A stretch of 18,732 nt of DNA from JBBDXS01 sp040902195 (GCA_040902195.1 JBBDXS010000016.1:1-18732); one strand, 5' to 3'. Shown: positions 1 to 8,220, numbered from the stretch's first letter. Notes: a model not told the origin generated them from the sequence alone. Program-made: numbers and translations.

Positions 1-335
<335 letters not shown>

Positions 336-382
336 ACAGTATTGCGCTCGCACTACGCGTGCATGGATTATCGCTGTTCAGT

Positions 383-412
383 TTGTACCCGCAGCCAGCT
401 GGCTGCTATACT
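383..412 (+). promoter_or_regulatory. Putative tRNA promoter with a 16-bp palindrome in its spacer
   Basis: A TATACT -10 hexamer (407-412), preceded by TGC as in an extended -10, lies 12 bases before the tRNA. A weak -35, TTGTAC (383-388), sits 18 bases upstream. The spacer is almost filled by the perfect palindrome GCAGCCAGCTGGCTGC at 391-406, which could be an operator or fold into a hairpin in read-through RNA. The promoter call is inferred from motif and position only. Confidence 0.45.
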
Positions 413-424
413 ACTCGAAGCCGT

Positions 425-499
<75 letters not shown>

Positions 500-510
500 A
501 CGACGACGAA

Positions 511-545
511 GAAGGGCCTCGATATCGGGGCCCTTCTGTTATCTT
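511..545 (+). terminator. Rho-independent-type terminator after the tRNA
   Basis: An 11-bp hairpin with one G-T pair is formed by GAAGGGCCTCG (511-521) and CGGGGCCCTTC (526-536) around an ATAT loop, followed by TGTTATCTT. It starts 11 bases after the tRNA CCA and should end the tRNA transcript, and the rRNA transcript if they are joined. Confidence 0.8.
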
Positions 546-558
546 GGAAGAGCACTCC

Positions 559-1151
559 TTGAACTGGGAAGACTTTGAGGTCGGATTCTGGCATCCGTTC
601 GGCCCTTACACGGGTCTGACGGAAATTGAGATCCTCGAATGGAAGCGCAGCGAGGAGGATTCGGCTGGACCTTCTGGTCGTTCGCCTACTCGCAAACGGC
701 GGGAGACTGGCTGGACATCTTGGCCGACCGCCGCGGGCCCGTCTATGCTCTCTGCTCGTTCTCTGCCGGAGCGCGCGATCCTGACGTTCATCGCGGCACC
801 CGACTGGCCACTCACTACAGATATGTCCCCGAAACTGAGTGGCATTCGATGCCTGACCCGGAGTTGATGAAAGTGACGAATCCGTTTCGTCGGCGTGGCC
901 TTGCTTTAGCGTTCAAGGTCGGAAGCGTCATCGAGCTACCACCCCAAGTTCCTCCGTTTTCCGTGGAGTGGTATTCCAGGGGTGACAAGGCCTGGCGTTC
1001 AGACCGCCTTCCTACCAGGGGTGAGTTCCTAATCCGGCGCGGGACTTCCGTTCCACTTCACTCCGTTTGTGCTGTGCTCGAACTAGTGGAGCCGTACATC
1101 GCAGAGCTGAAATACGAGCCAATCCGCAACGGAGCTCCATCAACAAGTTAG
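559..1151 (+). pseudogene. Conserved hypothetical protein gene, frameshifted
   Basis: The function is unknown. The first part reads in the frame of position 559 and the second in the frame of position 639 to the TAG at 1149-1151. A likely start is TTG 559, with GGAAG at 546-550 eight bases upstream. The first frame gives LNWEDFEVGFWHPFGPYTG, then EIEILEWKRSEE. The second then gives FGWTFWSFAYSQ and continues to the end. From memory, bacterial hypothetical proteins join a 'FWHP.GP..GE....I..RK' start to 'GWT.WSF.Y' in one chain, so the two frames look like one interrupted gene. Adding one base in the GAGGAGGA run at about 652-659 would restore a product of about 197 residues. The cause may be a real deletion or a sequencing/assembly error. 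A shorter gene starting at ATG 639 is possible but would lose the conserved N-terminus. Confidence 0.6.
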
Positions 1152-1186
1152 GGGTCCCAGCCAAGCCGATCGTGCCAGTTCGTTGT

Positions 1187-1193
1187 AAGGAGG
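1187..1193 (+). promoter_or_regulatory. Strong Shine-Dalgarno fixing the VOC gene start
   Basis: AAGGAGG lies five bases before ATG 1199. It shows that translation starts there and not at the in-frame codons further upstream, which extend the open frame back to 1067. Confidence 0.85.
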
Positions 1194-1198
1194 TAGCC

Positions 1199-1645
1199 AT
1201 GACCGAAAACGCCCCGTCCCTCACCGCCGTGTCCCTTACCGTCAGCGACATGTCCGCGAGCCTCGCCTTTTACCGCGGGCTGGGCCTCGAGGTCCCCGAA
1301 GCGTCCGTCTGGCCATCGACCGATGCCGGCCATCACGTCGCCGTAACGCTGGCTAACGGCTTCGTGCTCGAGCTGGACATCGTCGCCATGACCAAGTCGT
1401 TCGACCCCGGCTGGACGCAGCCCTCGGGCCCCAGCGCCGCGGTCTTTGTGTACAGCCTCCCTACCCGCGCGGCGGTGGACGACCTTTACGCGGCGATGAC
1501 GTCCGCCGGCTACGCGGGCCACCTGCAGCCATTCGATGCGTTCTGGGGCGCTCGCTACGCGATCATCGACGACCCGGATGGCAACCACATCGGCATCATG
1601 AGCCCGATGGAAGAACAATACCAGTCCGCTGCGCCGGCGCTCTAG
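1199..1645 (+). CDS. VOC (glyoxalase/bleomycin-resistance fold) family protein
   Basis: The product has 148 residues, the usual size of a single-polypeptide VOC protein with two beta-alpha-beta-beta-beta modules. Module 1 opens with LTAVSLTVSDMSASLAFYRGLGLEV (residues about 8-32). Module 2 closes with the family hallmark YAIIDDPDGNHIGIMSP near the C-terminus. The usual metal ligands are not evident: the first strand has S-L where His is common, and the last strand has G-I where Glu is common. It may therefore bind a ligand or act without the standard metal site. The substrate cannot be told from sequence, and neither glyoxalase I activity nor drug resistance should be assumed. Only two bases separate its stop from the next start, so it is probably co-translated with the nitroreductase. 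Confidence 0.88.
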   Translation: MTENAPSLTAVSLTVSDMSASLAFYRGLGLEVPEASVWPSTDAGHHVAVTLANGFVLELDIVAMTKSFDPGWTQPSGPSAAVFVYSLPTRAAVDDLYAAMTSAGYAGHLQPFDAFWGARYAIIDDPDGNHIGIMSPMEEQYQSAAPAL

Positions 1646-1647
1646 CC

Positions 1648-2241
1648 GTGGACTTCCTCGACGTCGTTCGCAAGCGCCGCATGGTGCGCCGGTTCAGCGA
1701 CCAGCCCGTCCCGCTCGAGACACTAGAGCGCATCATCGACGCCGCCCGCCGCGCGCCCAGCGCCGGCTACAGCCAGGGCGTCGACTTCGTCCTGATTACC
1801 GGCGAGGCAGCGCGCCGGGCGTTCGCGCAAGTTATGACTACCAACGCAGACGCCGCGCAGCAACTCGCCCGGGCGCCCGCACACATCGTTATCTGCGCGA
1901 GCGCGGAGATCTACAAGTCGCGCTACCGCGAGCCGGACAAGCAGTACGTGCGCGATCGGACAGACGAAGAGGAGCTCTGGAAGGTGCCCTTCTGGTACGT
2001 CGACGCGGGCGCCAGCATAATGCTGCTCCTGCTCGCCGTTGTGAACGAAGGGTTCTCAGCGAGCCTCGTTGGCGTGTGGAATCAAGACGGCGTGCGTACG
2101 CTGTTGGGCATACCGCAGGAGCACGTGCCCGTCGGCGTCGTATCCGTCGGCCAGCGCGCGCCGGACGAGGCGCCGCAGGGCAGCGCGACGACCCGTCCGC
2201 GACGCCCGCTCCAGGACGTTCTGCACCGCGATCGCTGGTAA
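1648..2241 (+). CDS. Nitroreductase family FMN-dependent oxidoreductase
   Basis: The product has 197 residues, typical for one nitroreductase domain. The N-terminal FMN phosphate-binding pattern is visible: VVRKRRMVRRFSDQPV, then LERIIDAARRAPSAGYSQG (about 22-40). In the middle is a helix with FWYVDAGASIMLLLLAV, and near the end GIPQEHVPVGVVSVGQ and the RRPLQDVLHRDRW tail common in this family. Members act as cytoplasmic homodimers that move electrons from NAD(P)H through FMN to nitro compounds, quinones, flavins or halogenated aromatics. The physiological substrate is unknown. The start is taken as GTG 1648, two bases after the VOC stop. No separate Shine-Dalgarno is clear, which suggests translational coupling. 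Confidence 0.9.
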   Translation: MDFLDVVRKRRMVRRFSDQPVPLETLERIIDAARRAPSAGYSQGVDFVLITGEAARRAFAQVMTTNADAAQQLARAPAHIVICASAEIYKSRYREPDKQYVRDRTDEEELWKVPFWYVDAGASIMLLLLAVVNEGFSASLVGVWNQDGVRTLLGIPQEHVPVGVVSVGQRAPDEAPQGSATTRPRRPLQDVLHRDRW

Positions 2242-2301
2242 TCCTGCGGCGCGAGCGGTCGTGCGCAGATGCCACCACGCCTGATTCGGCCCTTGCTTTC
2301 A

Positions 2302-2326
2302 TTGACAGAACGCGCTGTGCTAGAAT
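2302..2326 (+). promoter_or_regulatory. Promoter-like element upstream of the S1 gene
   Basis: A perfect TTGACA (2302-2307) and a good TAGAAT (2321-2326) preceded by TGC (extended -10 style) are separated by only 13 bases rather than about 17. An 18-of-25 match to this block, with the same 13-base spacing, lies before clpC at 4129-4153. It is about 90 bases upstream of the S1 start codon. The role is inferred. Confidence 0.5.
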
Positions 2327-2398
2327 GCCCCGCGATACCCCGGCCCTTTCCTGGAACGTTCCTCGCCTCCACCGGATGGGCCGGTGCATCCCCTACAC

Positions 2399-2405
2399 AA
2401 GGAGG
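2399..2405 (+). promoter_or_regulatory. Shine-Dalgarno deciding a TTG start for the S1 protein
   Basis: AAGGAGG ends ten bases before TTG 2416 and is the only strong ribosome-binding site near the start of this frame. The next Met codon (ATG 2473) has no comparable site. Confidence 0.75.
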
Positions 2406-2415
2406 ACCAGCCGAT

Positions 2416-4104
2416 TTGACAAACGAGTACGAAGAGACCAGCAGCAGCCAGGGCAGCTCTGGCGGCGGCGAAATGGCCGCGCTGTTGGAGGAAAGCAGCG
2501 AATTCAAGTCGCCCCAGCGTGGCGACATCGTCGAGGGCATCGCGATGGGATGGGACCGCGACGGCCTGCTTGTCGACATCGGTGCGAAGTCCGAGGGCGT
2601 CGTGCCGCGCAACGAGATGCAGTCATTCGCGCCGGACGCCGAGAGCAAGATCCAGCCCGGCGCCAAGATCCTCGTCTTCATCGTGCAGCCCGACGCGGCG
2701 GAGGGACAGATCCTCCTCTCGCTCGATCGCGCGCGCGGCGAGCGCGGCTGGCACGTCTTGCAAGAACGCTTCGAGTCGGGCGAGACGTTTGAAGGGCCGG
2801 TAACGGGCCACAACAAGGGCGGCCTCCTCGTCAACGTCGAGGGCGTCAACGCGTTCGTCCCGCTCTCGCAGCTCGTCGGCGTGCGGCCGGACCGCAATCG
2901 CGAAGACGGCGGCGTGAGCAGCCTCGCCGAGGCTGTCGGCAAGCAGCTGCGACTGAAAGTGATCGAGATCAACCGCCGTCGCAACCGCGTCATCCTCTCC
3001 GAGCGCGCTGCTCTGCAGGAGTGGCGCATGGCGCAGAAGGAGCGGCTGATTGAGGAGCTGCACGAGGGCGACATCCGCCGCGGGCGGATCAGCAGCGTGC
3101 GCAACTTCGGCGTCTTCGTCGACCTGGGCGGCGCCGACGGCCTCGCGCACCTCTCCGAGCTATCGTGGGAGCGTGACAAGACCCCTGCCGAGCTGTTCAA
3201 CGTCGGCGACGAAGTTGACGTTTACATCACGAAAATCGATCCTGAGAACAAGAAGATCGCGCTGAGCTTGCGGCGCGCCAACCCCTCGAAGTGGGAGGCT
3301 GTCGTCTCCAAGTTCCGCGAAGGGCAGGTCGTCACCGGGCTTGTCACCAAGCTCGTAACGTTCGGCGCGTTCGCGCGCATCGAGGGCCCTGTCGAGGGCC
3401 TGATTCACGTCTCGGAGCTGGTCGACCGGCGCATCGGACACCCGAAGGAGGTGACGCGCGAAGGCGACCTCCTGCCGCTTAAGATCGTGCGCATCGAACG
3501 CGACCGGCACCGGCTCGGGCTGAGCCTGCGCCGCGCCCGCGACGAAGGCGAGGCGATGGGCTACGTCTTCAGCGAAGGCGGCGAAGTAATCAGCGTGCCG
3601 GACTCGATCCGGCAGGAGTTCGAAGCGCGCGAGGGTCCTATCCCACCGCCTTCGGACCGTACGGACGAGGACGAGACTACAGACATCGCCATGCCGGCCT
3701 CCGAAGCCGGCGAAGACTCGCTGGCCGGCGAACGCCCGGTCTTTGACACGTCTCCTGCCGAAGCTGCCGTAGGGGAAGAACCGATGGCCGCGCAGGACAG
3801 CACGTCCGAAGCTACGGCAGAAGCATCGCCGGCGAGTGAGGATTCTGTCGAGCCGGAGGCGCAGGCCAGCGAAGCCGAACCTCAAGCTACGGAGGCAGAA
3901 GTTGAGCCGGAACAGCAGGCCACAGAAGCCGAACCGATCGTAGCCACGGAGGAACAAGACGATAACGTAACAACAGAGGCAACCGTCGCGGATGACGCGC
4001 ACGAAGCGCAGAACTCCATGGACTCGCAGGTGGAGCAGGAAGCTCCAGCACCGGACGAAACGTCCGCCGTGGAGGAGGAAGAAGAGACAAACACCCCATC
4101 CTAA
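2416..4104 (+). CDS. rpsA: S1 RNA-binding domain protein (ribosomal protein bS1-like) with long acidic tail
   Basis: The product has 562 residues from TTG 2416. Four S1 (OB-fold) repeats are seen at about residues 34-105, 121-197, 218-287 and 302-373. The third is the most canonical (RRGRISSVRNFGVFVDLGG, then GLAHLSELSW), and the fourth has TFGAFARIEGPVEGLIHVSEL. Repeats 1 and 2 are more diverged, as in bS1 repeats that bind the ribosome. bS1 helps load mRNA on the 30S subunit. Four-repeat forms are known outside Proteobacteria. From about residue 410 to the end, some 150 residues are low-complexity, rich in Glu, Ala, Thr, Ser and Gln with almost no aromatic residues, so probably disordered and strongly acidic. 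ATG 2473 is an alternative start. A paralogous S1 regulator cannot be excluded, but the repeat order fits bS1 best. Confidence 0.88.
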   Translation: MTNEYEETSSSQGSSGGGEMAALLEESSEFKSPQRGDIVEGIAMGWDRDGLLVDIGAKSEGVVPRNEMQSFAPDAESKIQPGAKILVFIVQPDAAEGQILLSLDRARGERGWHVLQERFESGETFEGPVTGHNKGGLLVNVEGVNAFVPLSQLVGVRPDRNREDGGVSSLAEAVGKQLRLKVIEINRRRNRVILSERAALQEWRMAQKERLIEELHEGDIRRGRISSVRNFGVFVDLGGADGLAHLSELSWERDKTPAELFNVGDEVDVYITKIDPENKKIALSLRRANPSKWEAVVSKFREGQVVTGLVTKLVTFGAFARIEGPVEGLIHVSELVDRRIGHPKEVTREGDLLPLKIVRIERDRHRLGLSLRRARDEGEAMGYVFSEGGEVISVPDSIRQEFEAREGPIPPPSDRTDEDETTDIAMPASEAGEDSLAGERPVFDTSPAEAAVGEEPMAAQDSTSEATAEASPASEDSVEPEAQASEAEPQATEAEVEPEQQATEAEPIVATEEQDDNVTTEATVADDAHEAQNSMDSQVEQEAPAPDETSAVEEEEETNTPS

Positions 4105-4128
4105 CGGCAGTGCCGCTCGAATCTGGAC

Positions 4129-4153
4129 TTGGCCGATCGCGCTATGCTAAGGT
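4129..4153 (+). promoter_or_regulatory. Promoter-like element upstream of clpC
   Basis: TTGGCC, a 13-base spacer (GATCGCGCTATGC) and TAAGGT form a block matching the element before the S1 gene at 18 of 25 positions. It ends 17 bases before the clpC ATG. The -10 is poorer than in the S1 copy. It could be a weak or regulated promoter or a conserved protein-binding site. Confidence 0.35.
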
Positions 4154-4170
4154 GAATCTAGGAGTGATTG

Positions 4171-6639
4171 ATGGCTGATAGATTCGACAAGTTTACCGAG
4201 CGCGCCCGCCGAGTTCTCACGCTGGCACAGGAAGAAGCCCAGCGTTTCAACCACAACTACATCGGTACGGAGCACTTGCTGCTCGGCCTCGTCCGCGAGG
4301 GCGATGGCGTTGCCGCGAAGGTGCTTTCTAACCTTGGCGTCGAGCTGAGCAAAGTCCGCTCCGCCGTTGAGTTCATCATCGGGCGCGGTGATCGCGCCAG
4401 CGTCGGCGAGATCGGTCTTACGCCGCGCGCGAAGAAAGTAATCGAGCTCGCCGTCGACGAAGCGCGCCGGCTCAGCCACCACTACATCGGTACCGAACAC
4501 CTCCTGCTCGGGCTCGTGCGTGAAGGCGAAGGGATCGCCGCCAGCGTCCTCGAATCGCTCGGCGTGAACCTCGAGCGCGTCCGCGCGGAGACGACGCGCA
4601 TCCTCTCGCAGAGCATGCCGCAGAGCTCCGGCTCCGGCGCGCGCACCTCGACGCGCACACCGACGGTCGACCAGCTCGGCATGGACCTGACCACCGCATC
4701 CCGGCAGGGCAAGCTCGACCCCATCGTGGGCCGCGAGCGCGAGATCGAGCGCATGATCCAGATCCTCTCGCGCCGGACAAAGAACAACCCGGTGCTCATC
4801 GGCGAGCCCGGCGTCGGCAAGACCGCTATCGCCGAGGGTCTCGCCCATCGCATCGTCGCCGGCGACGTGCCGGAGACGCTCCAGGGCAAGCGACTGGTCA
4901 CGCTGGACATCGGCGGGCTGGTTGCCGGCACGAAGTACCGCGGCGAGTTCGAGGAGCGCCTCAAGAAGGTCATCGAAGAGCTGAAGAACGCCGGCAACTG
5001 CGTGCTCTTCATCGATGAGATGCACATGATTGTCGGCGCCGGCGCCGCAGAAGGCGCGGTCGACGCCGCGAACATCCTCAAGCCGTCGCTCGCACGCGGC
5101 GAGCTGCAGTGCATCGGCGCAACGACGCTCGATGACTACCGCAAGTACATCGAGAAGGACGCCGCACTGGAGCGCCGTCTCCAGCCCGTGCTTGTCGAAG
5201 AGCCGTCCGTGGAGGAGACGATCGAGATCCTCCGCGGCATCAAGGAGCGCTACGAGGAGCACCACAAGCTGACCATCAGCGACGAGGCGCTACGCGCAGC
5301 CGCAGAGCTCGCGTCGCGCTACGTTGCCGACCGCTTCCTGCCAGACAAGGCCATCGACCTCGTCGACGAGGCGTCCTCGCGCGTGCGCATCAAGCGCTCC
5401 GCAATGCCGCCGCCGATCAAAGAGGCCCAGCGCGGTCTGGAAAGTCTCCGCAAGGAGAAGGACCAGGCAATCGGCGCGCAACAGTACGAGTACGCCGCCG
5501 ACCTGCGCGACCGCGAGGTCAAGCTGCAGGAGAAGATCGACGTGCTCGAGCAAGAGCTCGGCCCGGCCGAGGACGGCGTGGGGCCGCCCGTCGTTACCGA
5601 GGAAGACATCGCCGACGTGGTGAGCATGTGGACCGGCATCCCCGTCTCGCGCATCACGGGCGAGGAGCAGGCGCGGCTCATCCACATGGAGGAGGCTCTC
5701 CACGCGAAGGTCATCGGCCAGGACGAAGCGATCGTCGCTGTCTCGAAAGCTGTACGACGCTCTCGCGCCGGGCTAAAGGACCCGCGCCGCCCGATCGGTG
5801 TGTTCATGTTCCTCGGCCCCACGGGTGTCGGCAAGACGTACCTGCCGCGTGTGCTCTCGGAGTTCATGTTCGGCAGCCAGGACTCCATGATCCGGCTCGA
5901 CATGTCCGAGTTCATGGAGAAGCACAACGTCTCGCGACTCGTAGGAGCCCCTCCCGGCTACATCGGTTACGACGACGGCGGCCAGCTTACCGATGCCGTT
6001 CGCCGCAAGTCCTACTGCCTGGTCCTCCTCGACGAGATCGAGAAGGCGCACCCGGACGTGTTCAACACGCTCCTCCAGATCTTCGATGACGGTCACCTGA
6101 CCGATGCGAAGGGCCGCAAGGTGGACTTTCGCAACACGATCATCGTGATGACCTCCAACGTTGGCTCCGACCTCATCCGCAAGGAAGGCGGGCTCGGCTT
6201 CTCCGTAAAGACGGAGGGGAGTCAAACCGCCGACGATCAGTACAAGAAGATGAAGGACAAGGTCCTGGAAGAGCTCAAGCGCGTCTTCCGGCCCGAGTTC
6301 CTGAACCGTATCGACGGGCAGGTGGTCTTCCACGCCCTTCGCCGCGAGGACATCCGGCAGATCGTGGAGCTCCAGCTCAAGGAAGTGGAACAGCAGCTCG
6401 TGCTCAAGGGCGTCACGATGGAAGTGACCGACACCTGCAAGGACTGGATTGGCGAGAAGGGCTACGACATGGTGTTCGGCGCGCGCCCGCTCCGCCGTGT
6501 CATCCAGGACGAGATCGAGGACCGCCTCTCGGACGCGCTCCTCAGCGAGCGCTTCCACGAAGGCGACCGCGTCCTCATCGACGTTGAGGGCGGCGAGCTG
6601 ATCCTGAAAAACGCCTCGGAGCAGCCCGCGCTGGCGTAG
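4171..6639 (+). CDS. clpC: ATP-dependent Clp protease ATP-binding subunit ClpC (HSP100 unfoldase)
   Basis: The product has 822 residues, usual for ClpC. It starts at ATG 4171, with AGGAG at 4160-4164 six bases upstream. The N domain has two Clp-N repeats, each with YIGTEHLLLGLVREG. AAA-1 has Walker A GEPGVGKT (211-218) and Walker B LFIDE (D282). A UVR-type middle segment with QYEYAADLRDRE starts near residue 436 and marks ClpC rather than ClpA or ClpB. AAA-2 has Walker A GPTGVGKT (549-556), Walker B LVLLDE (D621) and sensor-2 GARPLRR. The LGF tripeptide (675-677) is the expected ClpP-docking loop, so it should feed unfolded substrates to ClpP, encoded at 13451-14056. One oddity is YLPRVLSEF directly after the second Walker A, where ELARALAEF is usual; the Pro in that helix is unusual. 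A strong terminator follows. Confidence 0.97.
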   Translation: MADRFDKFTERARRVLTLAQEEAQRFNHNYIGTEHLLLGLVREGDGVAAKVLSNLGVELSKVRSAVEFIIGRGDRASVGEIGLTPRAKKVIELAVDEARRLSHHYIGTEHLLLGLVREGEGIAASVLESLGVNLERVRAETTRILSQSMPQSSGSGARTSTRTPTVDQLGMDLTTASRQGKLDPIVGREREIERMIQILSRRTKNNPVLIGEPGVGKTAIAEGLAHRIVAGDVPETLQGKRLVTLDIGGLVAGTKYRGEFEERLKKVIEELKNAGNCVLFIDEMHMIVGAGAAEGAVDAANILKPSLARGELQCIGATTLDDYRKYIEKDAALERRLQPVLVEEPSVEETIEILRGIKERYEEHHKLTISDEALRAAAELASRYVADRFLPDKAIDLVDEASSRVRIKRSAMPPPIKEAQRGLESLRKEKDQAIGAQQYEYAADLRDREVKLQEKIDVLEQELGPAEDGVGPPVVTEEDIADVVSMWTGIPVSRITGEEQARLIHMEEALHAKVIGQDEAIVAVSKAVRRSRAGLKDPRRPIGVFMFLGPTGVGKTYLPRVLSEFMFGSQDSMIRLDMSEFMEKHNVSRLVGAPPGYIGYDDGGQLTDAVRRKSYCLVLLDEIEKAHPDVFNTLLQIFDDGHLTDAKGRKVDFRNTIIVMTSNVGSDLIRKEGGLGFSVKTEGSQTADDQYKKMKDKVLEELKRVFRPEFLNRIDGQVVFHALRREDIRQIVELQLKEVEQQLVLKGVTMEVTDTCKDWIGEKGYDMVFGARPLRRVIQDEIEDRLSDALLSERFHEGDRVLIDVEGGELILKNASEQPALA

Positions 6640-6654
6640 CTCCCGCAAGCCAAG

Positions 6655-6697
6655 CACGTACAAGAGGGCAGGTCATTCGCCTGCCCTCTTCCTCTTA
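6655..6697 (+). terminator. Terminator after clpC
   Basis: A perfect 11-bp hairpin is formed by AAGAGGGCAGG (6662-6672) and CCTGCCCTCTT (6680-6690) around a 7-base loop, followed by CCTCTTACC, a weak T tract. The 12 bases CACGTACAAGAG at 6655-6666, which lead into the stem, recur exactly at the clpX terminator (15441-15452). Confidence 0.8.
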
Positions 6698-6703
6698 CCG
6701 CAG

Positions 6704-6743
6704 GCCAGGCTTGTCGTAGAGTCGCCTCAGGCGACAGCCTGGC
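6704..6743. other. Structured intergenic element with two alternative hairpins
   Basis: GCCAGGCT (6704-6711) is complementary to AGCCTGGC (6736-6743). Inside it, either GTCGCC/GGCGAC (6721-6726 with 6730-6735) or TGTCG/CGACA (6712-6716 with 6732-6736) can pair, but not both. The second choice stacks on the outer stem with one bulged T to give about 11 bp. It lies between the clpC terminator and the glycosyltransferase gene. The role is unknown: perhaps a leader hairpin or a dispersed palindromic repeat. Confidence 0.4.
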
Positions 6744-6825
6744 ACCTCGACGCCGTCCCCTGTCCCAGGCCCCGCGCATCCGCTATCCTTGTGTCCGCGG
6801 GAGGGGATTGGCGTGGGAGCCGCGC

Positions 6826-8193
6826 GTGCGACTCGATATCGCCGATCTTTCGAGCAGTGCGCTCCGGATGCGGAGCGCACCCCTACCCTTCGCGGGTCTG
6901 CGGACGCGCGCCGGCACGCTCACCCTCATCCTCGCTCTGTCCTTCACTGTCCGCATCCTGTGGATCGCTATCTCGCAGTGGCAGCCCACACCCGACGACG
7001 ACGCGTACCGCTACGACATGGCGGCGCGCAGCCTGGCCGGCGGCCTTGGCTACATCCACCTCACCGGCGACCCGACGGCCTTTTGGCCGCCGGGCTACTC
7101 GCTACTGCTCGCGGGCGGCTACCTATTGTTCGGCCAGCACATCGAGGTCGCGCAGACGATCAACGCGCTGCTCGGCACGGCGACGGTCGGTCTCGTCTAT
7201 CTGATCGGCCTGCGCCTGTTCGGGACGCGGCCTGCGCTGATCGCCGCGGCGATCACGGCGCTCTTCCCTAGCCTCATCTTCTTCACCGCTGTCACCACCT
7301 CCGAGGTCGCGTTCACGTTCTTCGCGCTGCTCGGCGTGCTCATGCTCATCATCGAGGCGCAGAGCCTGCGCGACGGCCGGCGCGACCTCCGATGGCTTCT
7401 CGCGGCGGGAGCGGTGCTCGGCTTCGCCAGCTTGATCCGCGGCCAGGCGCTCCTACTGCCGCTCGTGCTCATCCCGTTCTGGTGGCGCTGTCGCATCGAT
7501 AGGAGCGGCATCGCGGACGGCGTCGTCGCGCTCGCGCTCGGCATGGCGCTGATCGTTGCGCCGTGGAGCATCCGAAACTCCATCGAAATGCGCGCGCCGG
7601 TGCTGATCTCGACCAACGCGGGCATCGACTTCTGGATCGGCCACCACGAATCGGCGCGAGGCGACTACGGCCCGACAGGCGGCGACGAGCTCGTCTTCAG
7701 CCACCCCGAGCTCGATAGCGTCGGTCGCGAGGTGCGCGCAAACAACGAGGGCTTCCGTAAGGGCGTCACGTACGCGCTCAGCCATCCGCGCGAGGAGCTG
7801 GCGCTGCCGTTCAAAAAGCTCTTCTGGCTCTACTACAACGATGAGGAGGGCCTGCGCTGGAACGAAGGCCACGGCGGTCAGGAGTTCCTCAGCGCGCCCA
7901 CGCGCGATTTCCTCCTCACGCTCTCGAACGTCTACTACTTTACGATCGCGGGCGTGCTGCTGCTCGGCGTGCCGCTGTGGTTTTCGCTCCGCGATCCCGG
8001 CCGCCTGTTATTGATCTCGCTCGTGCTGTACTGGACGGCCGTCCACCTCGTCTTCTTCGGCGACCCGCGCTTCCACGCGCCCATGATGCCCATCGCGGCG
8101 CTGCTGGCCGCGCTCCCGCTCGCGGCGCTCCGCTTCGGCCTGCCCGAAGAGGCCGTGCCTGAGGAGCCGTTTGAGGCTCAACCTGCCGTCTGA
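6826..8193 (+). CDS. GT-C type membrane glycosyltransferase (GT39/PMT-like)
   Basis: The product has about 455 residues and is multi-spanning, with hydrophobic stretches from residue 30 to near the C-terminus. The first outer loop carries DDDAYRY (57-63), the acidic motif that GT-C enzymes use with polyprenyl-phosphate sugars. A few residues on come GGLGY and WPPGYSLLL (87-95), a PPGYP-like hallmark of the PMT/ArnT/YkcB group. It should move a sugar from a lipid carrier to a protein, lipid or cell-wall acceptor on the outer face of the membrane. The acceptor cannot be predicted. The start is uncertain: GTG 6826 has GGAG six bases upstream, while TTG 6808 sits too close behind GGGAGGGG. ATG 6868 is a third option. 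It is transcribed in the same direction as the ABC importer genes, but an own promoter for those is possible. Confidence 0.85.
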   Translation: MRLDIADLSSSALRMRSAPLPFAGLRTRAGTLTLILALSFTVRILWIAISQWQPTPDDDAYRYDMAARSLAGGLGYIHLTGDPTAFWPPGYSLLLAGGYLLFGQHIEVAQTINALLGTATVGLVYLIGLRLFGTRPALIAAAITALFPSLIFFTAVTTSEVAFTFFALLGVLMLIIEAQSLRDGRRDLRWLLAAGAVLGFASLIRGQALLLPLVLIPFWWRCRIDRSGIADGVVALALGMALIVAPWSIRNSIEMRAPVLISTNAGIDFWIGHHESARGDYGPTGGDELVFSHPELDSVGREVRANNEGFRKGVTYALSHPREELALPFKKLFWLYYNDEEGLRWNEGHGGQEFLSAPTRDFLLTLSNVYYFTIAGVLLLGVPLWFSLRDPGRLLLISLVLYWTAVHLVFFGDPRFHAPMMPIAALLAALPLAALRFGLPEEAVPEEPFEAQPAV

Positions 8194-8199
8194 TACCAT
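8171..8199 (+). promoter_or_regulatory. Possible promoter of the peptide ABC importer operon
   Basis: TTGAGG (8171-8176), a 17-base spacer and TACCAT (8194-8199) lie over the end of the preceding gene, 21 bases before ATG 8221. The spacing is ideal but the match is moderate, and GC-rich sequence yields such sites by chance. Confidence 0.35.
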
Positions 8200-8220
8200 C
8201 GTCCGAAGGCGTATCAAACG

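Noticed and set aside
336..424. Possible 5S rRNA after the 23S
   Set aside because: The gap is too short and lacks any 5S-like conserved core.
2082..3200. Long antisense open frame across nitroreductase and S1 genes
   Set aside because: Ser/Arg-rich shadow frame caused by high GC at third positions of the sense genes; no promoter or start signal.
4147..5265. 372-codon antisense open frame in clpC
   Set aside because: The sense strand encodes conserved ClpC motifs throughout; the antisense product is an Asp/Leu/Ala/Val-rich shadow.
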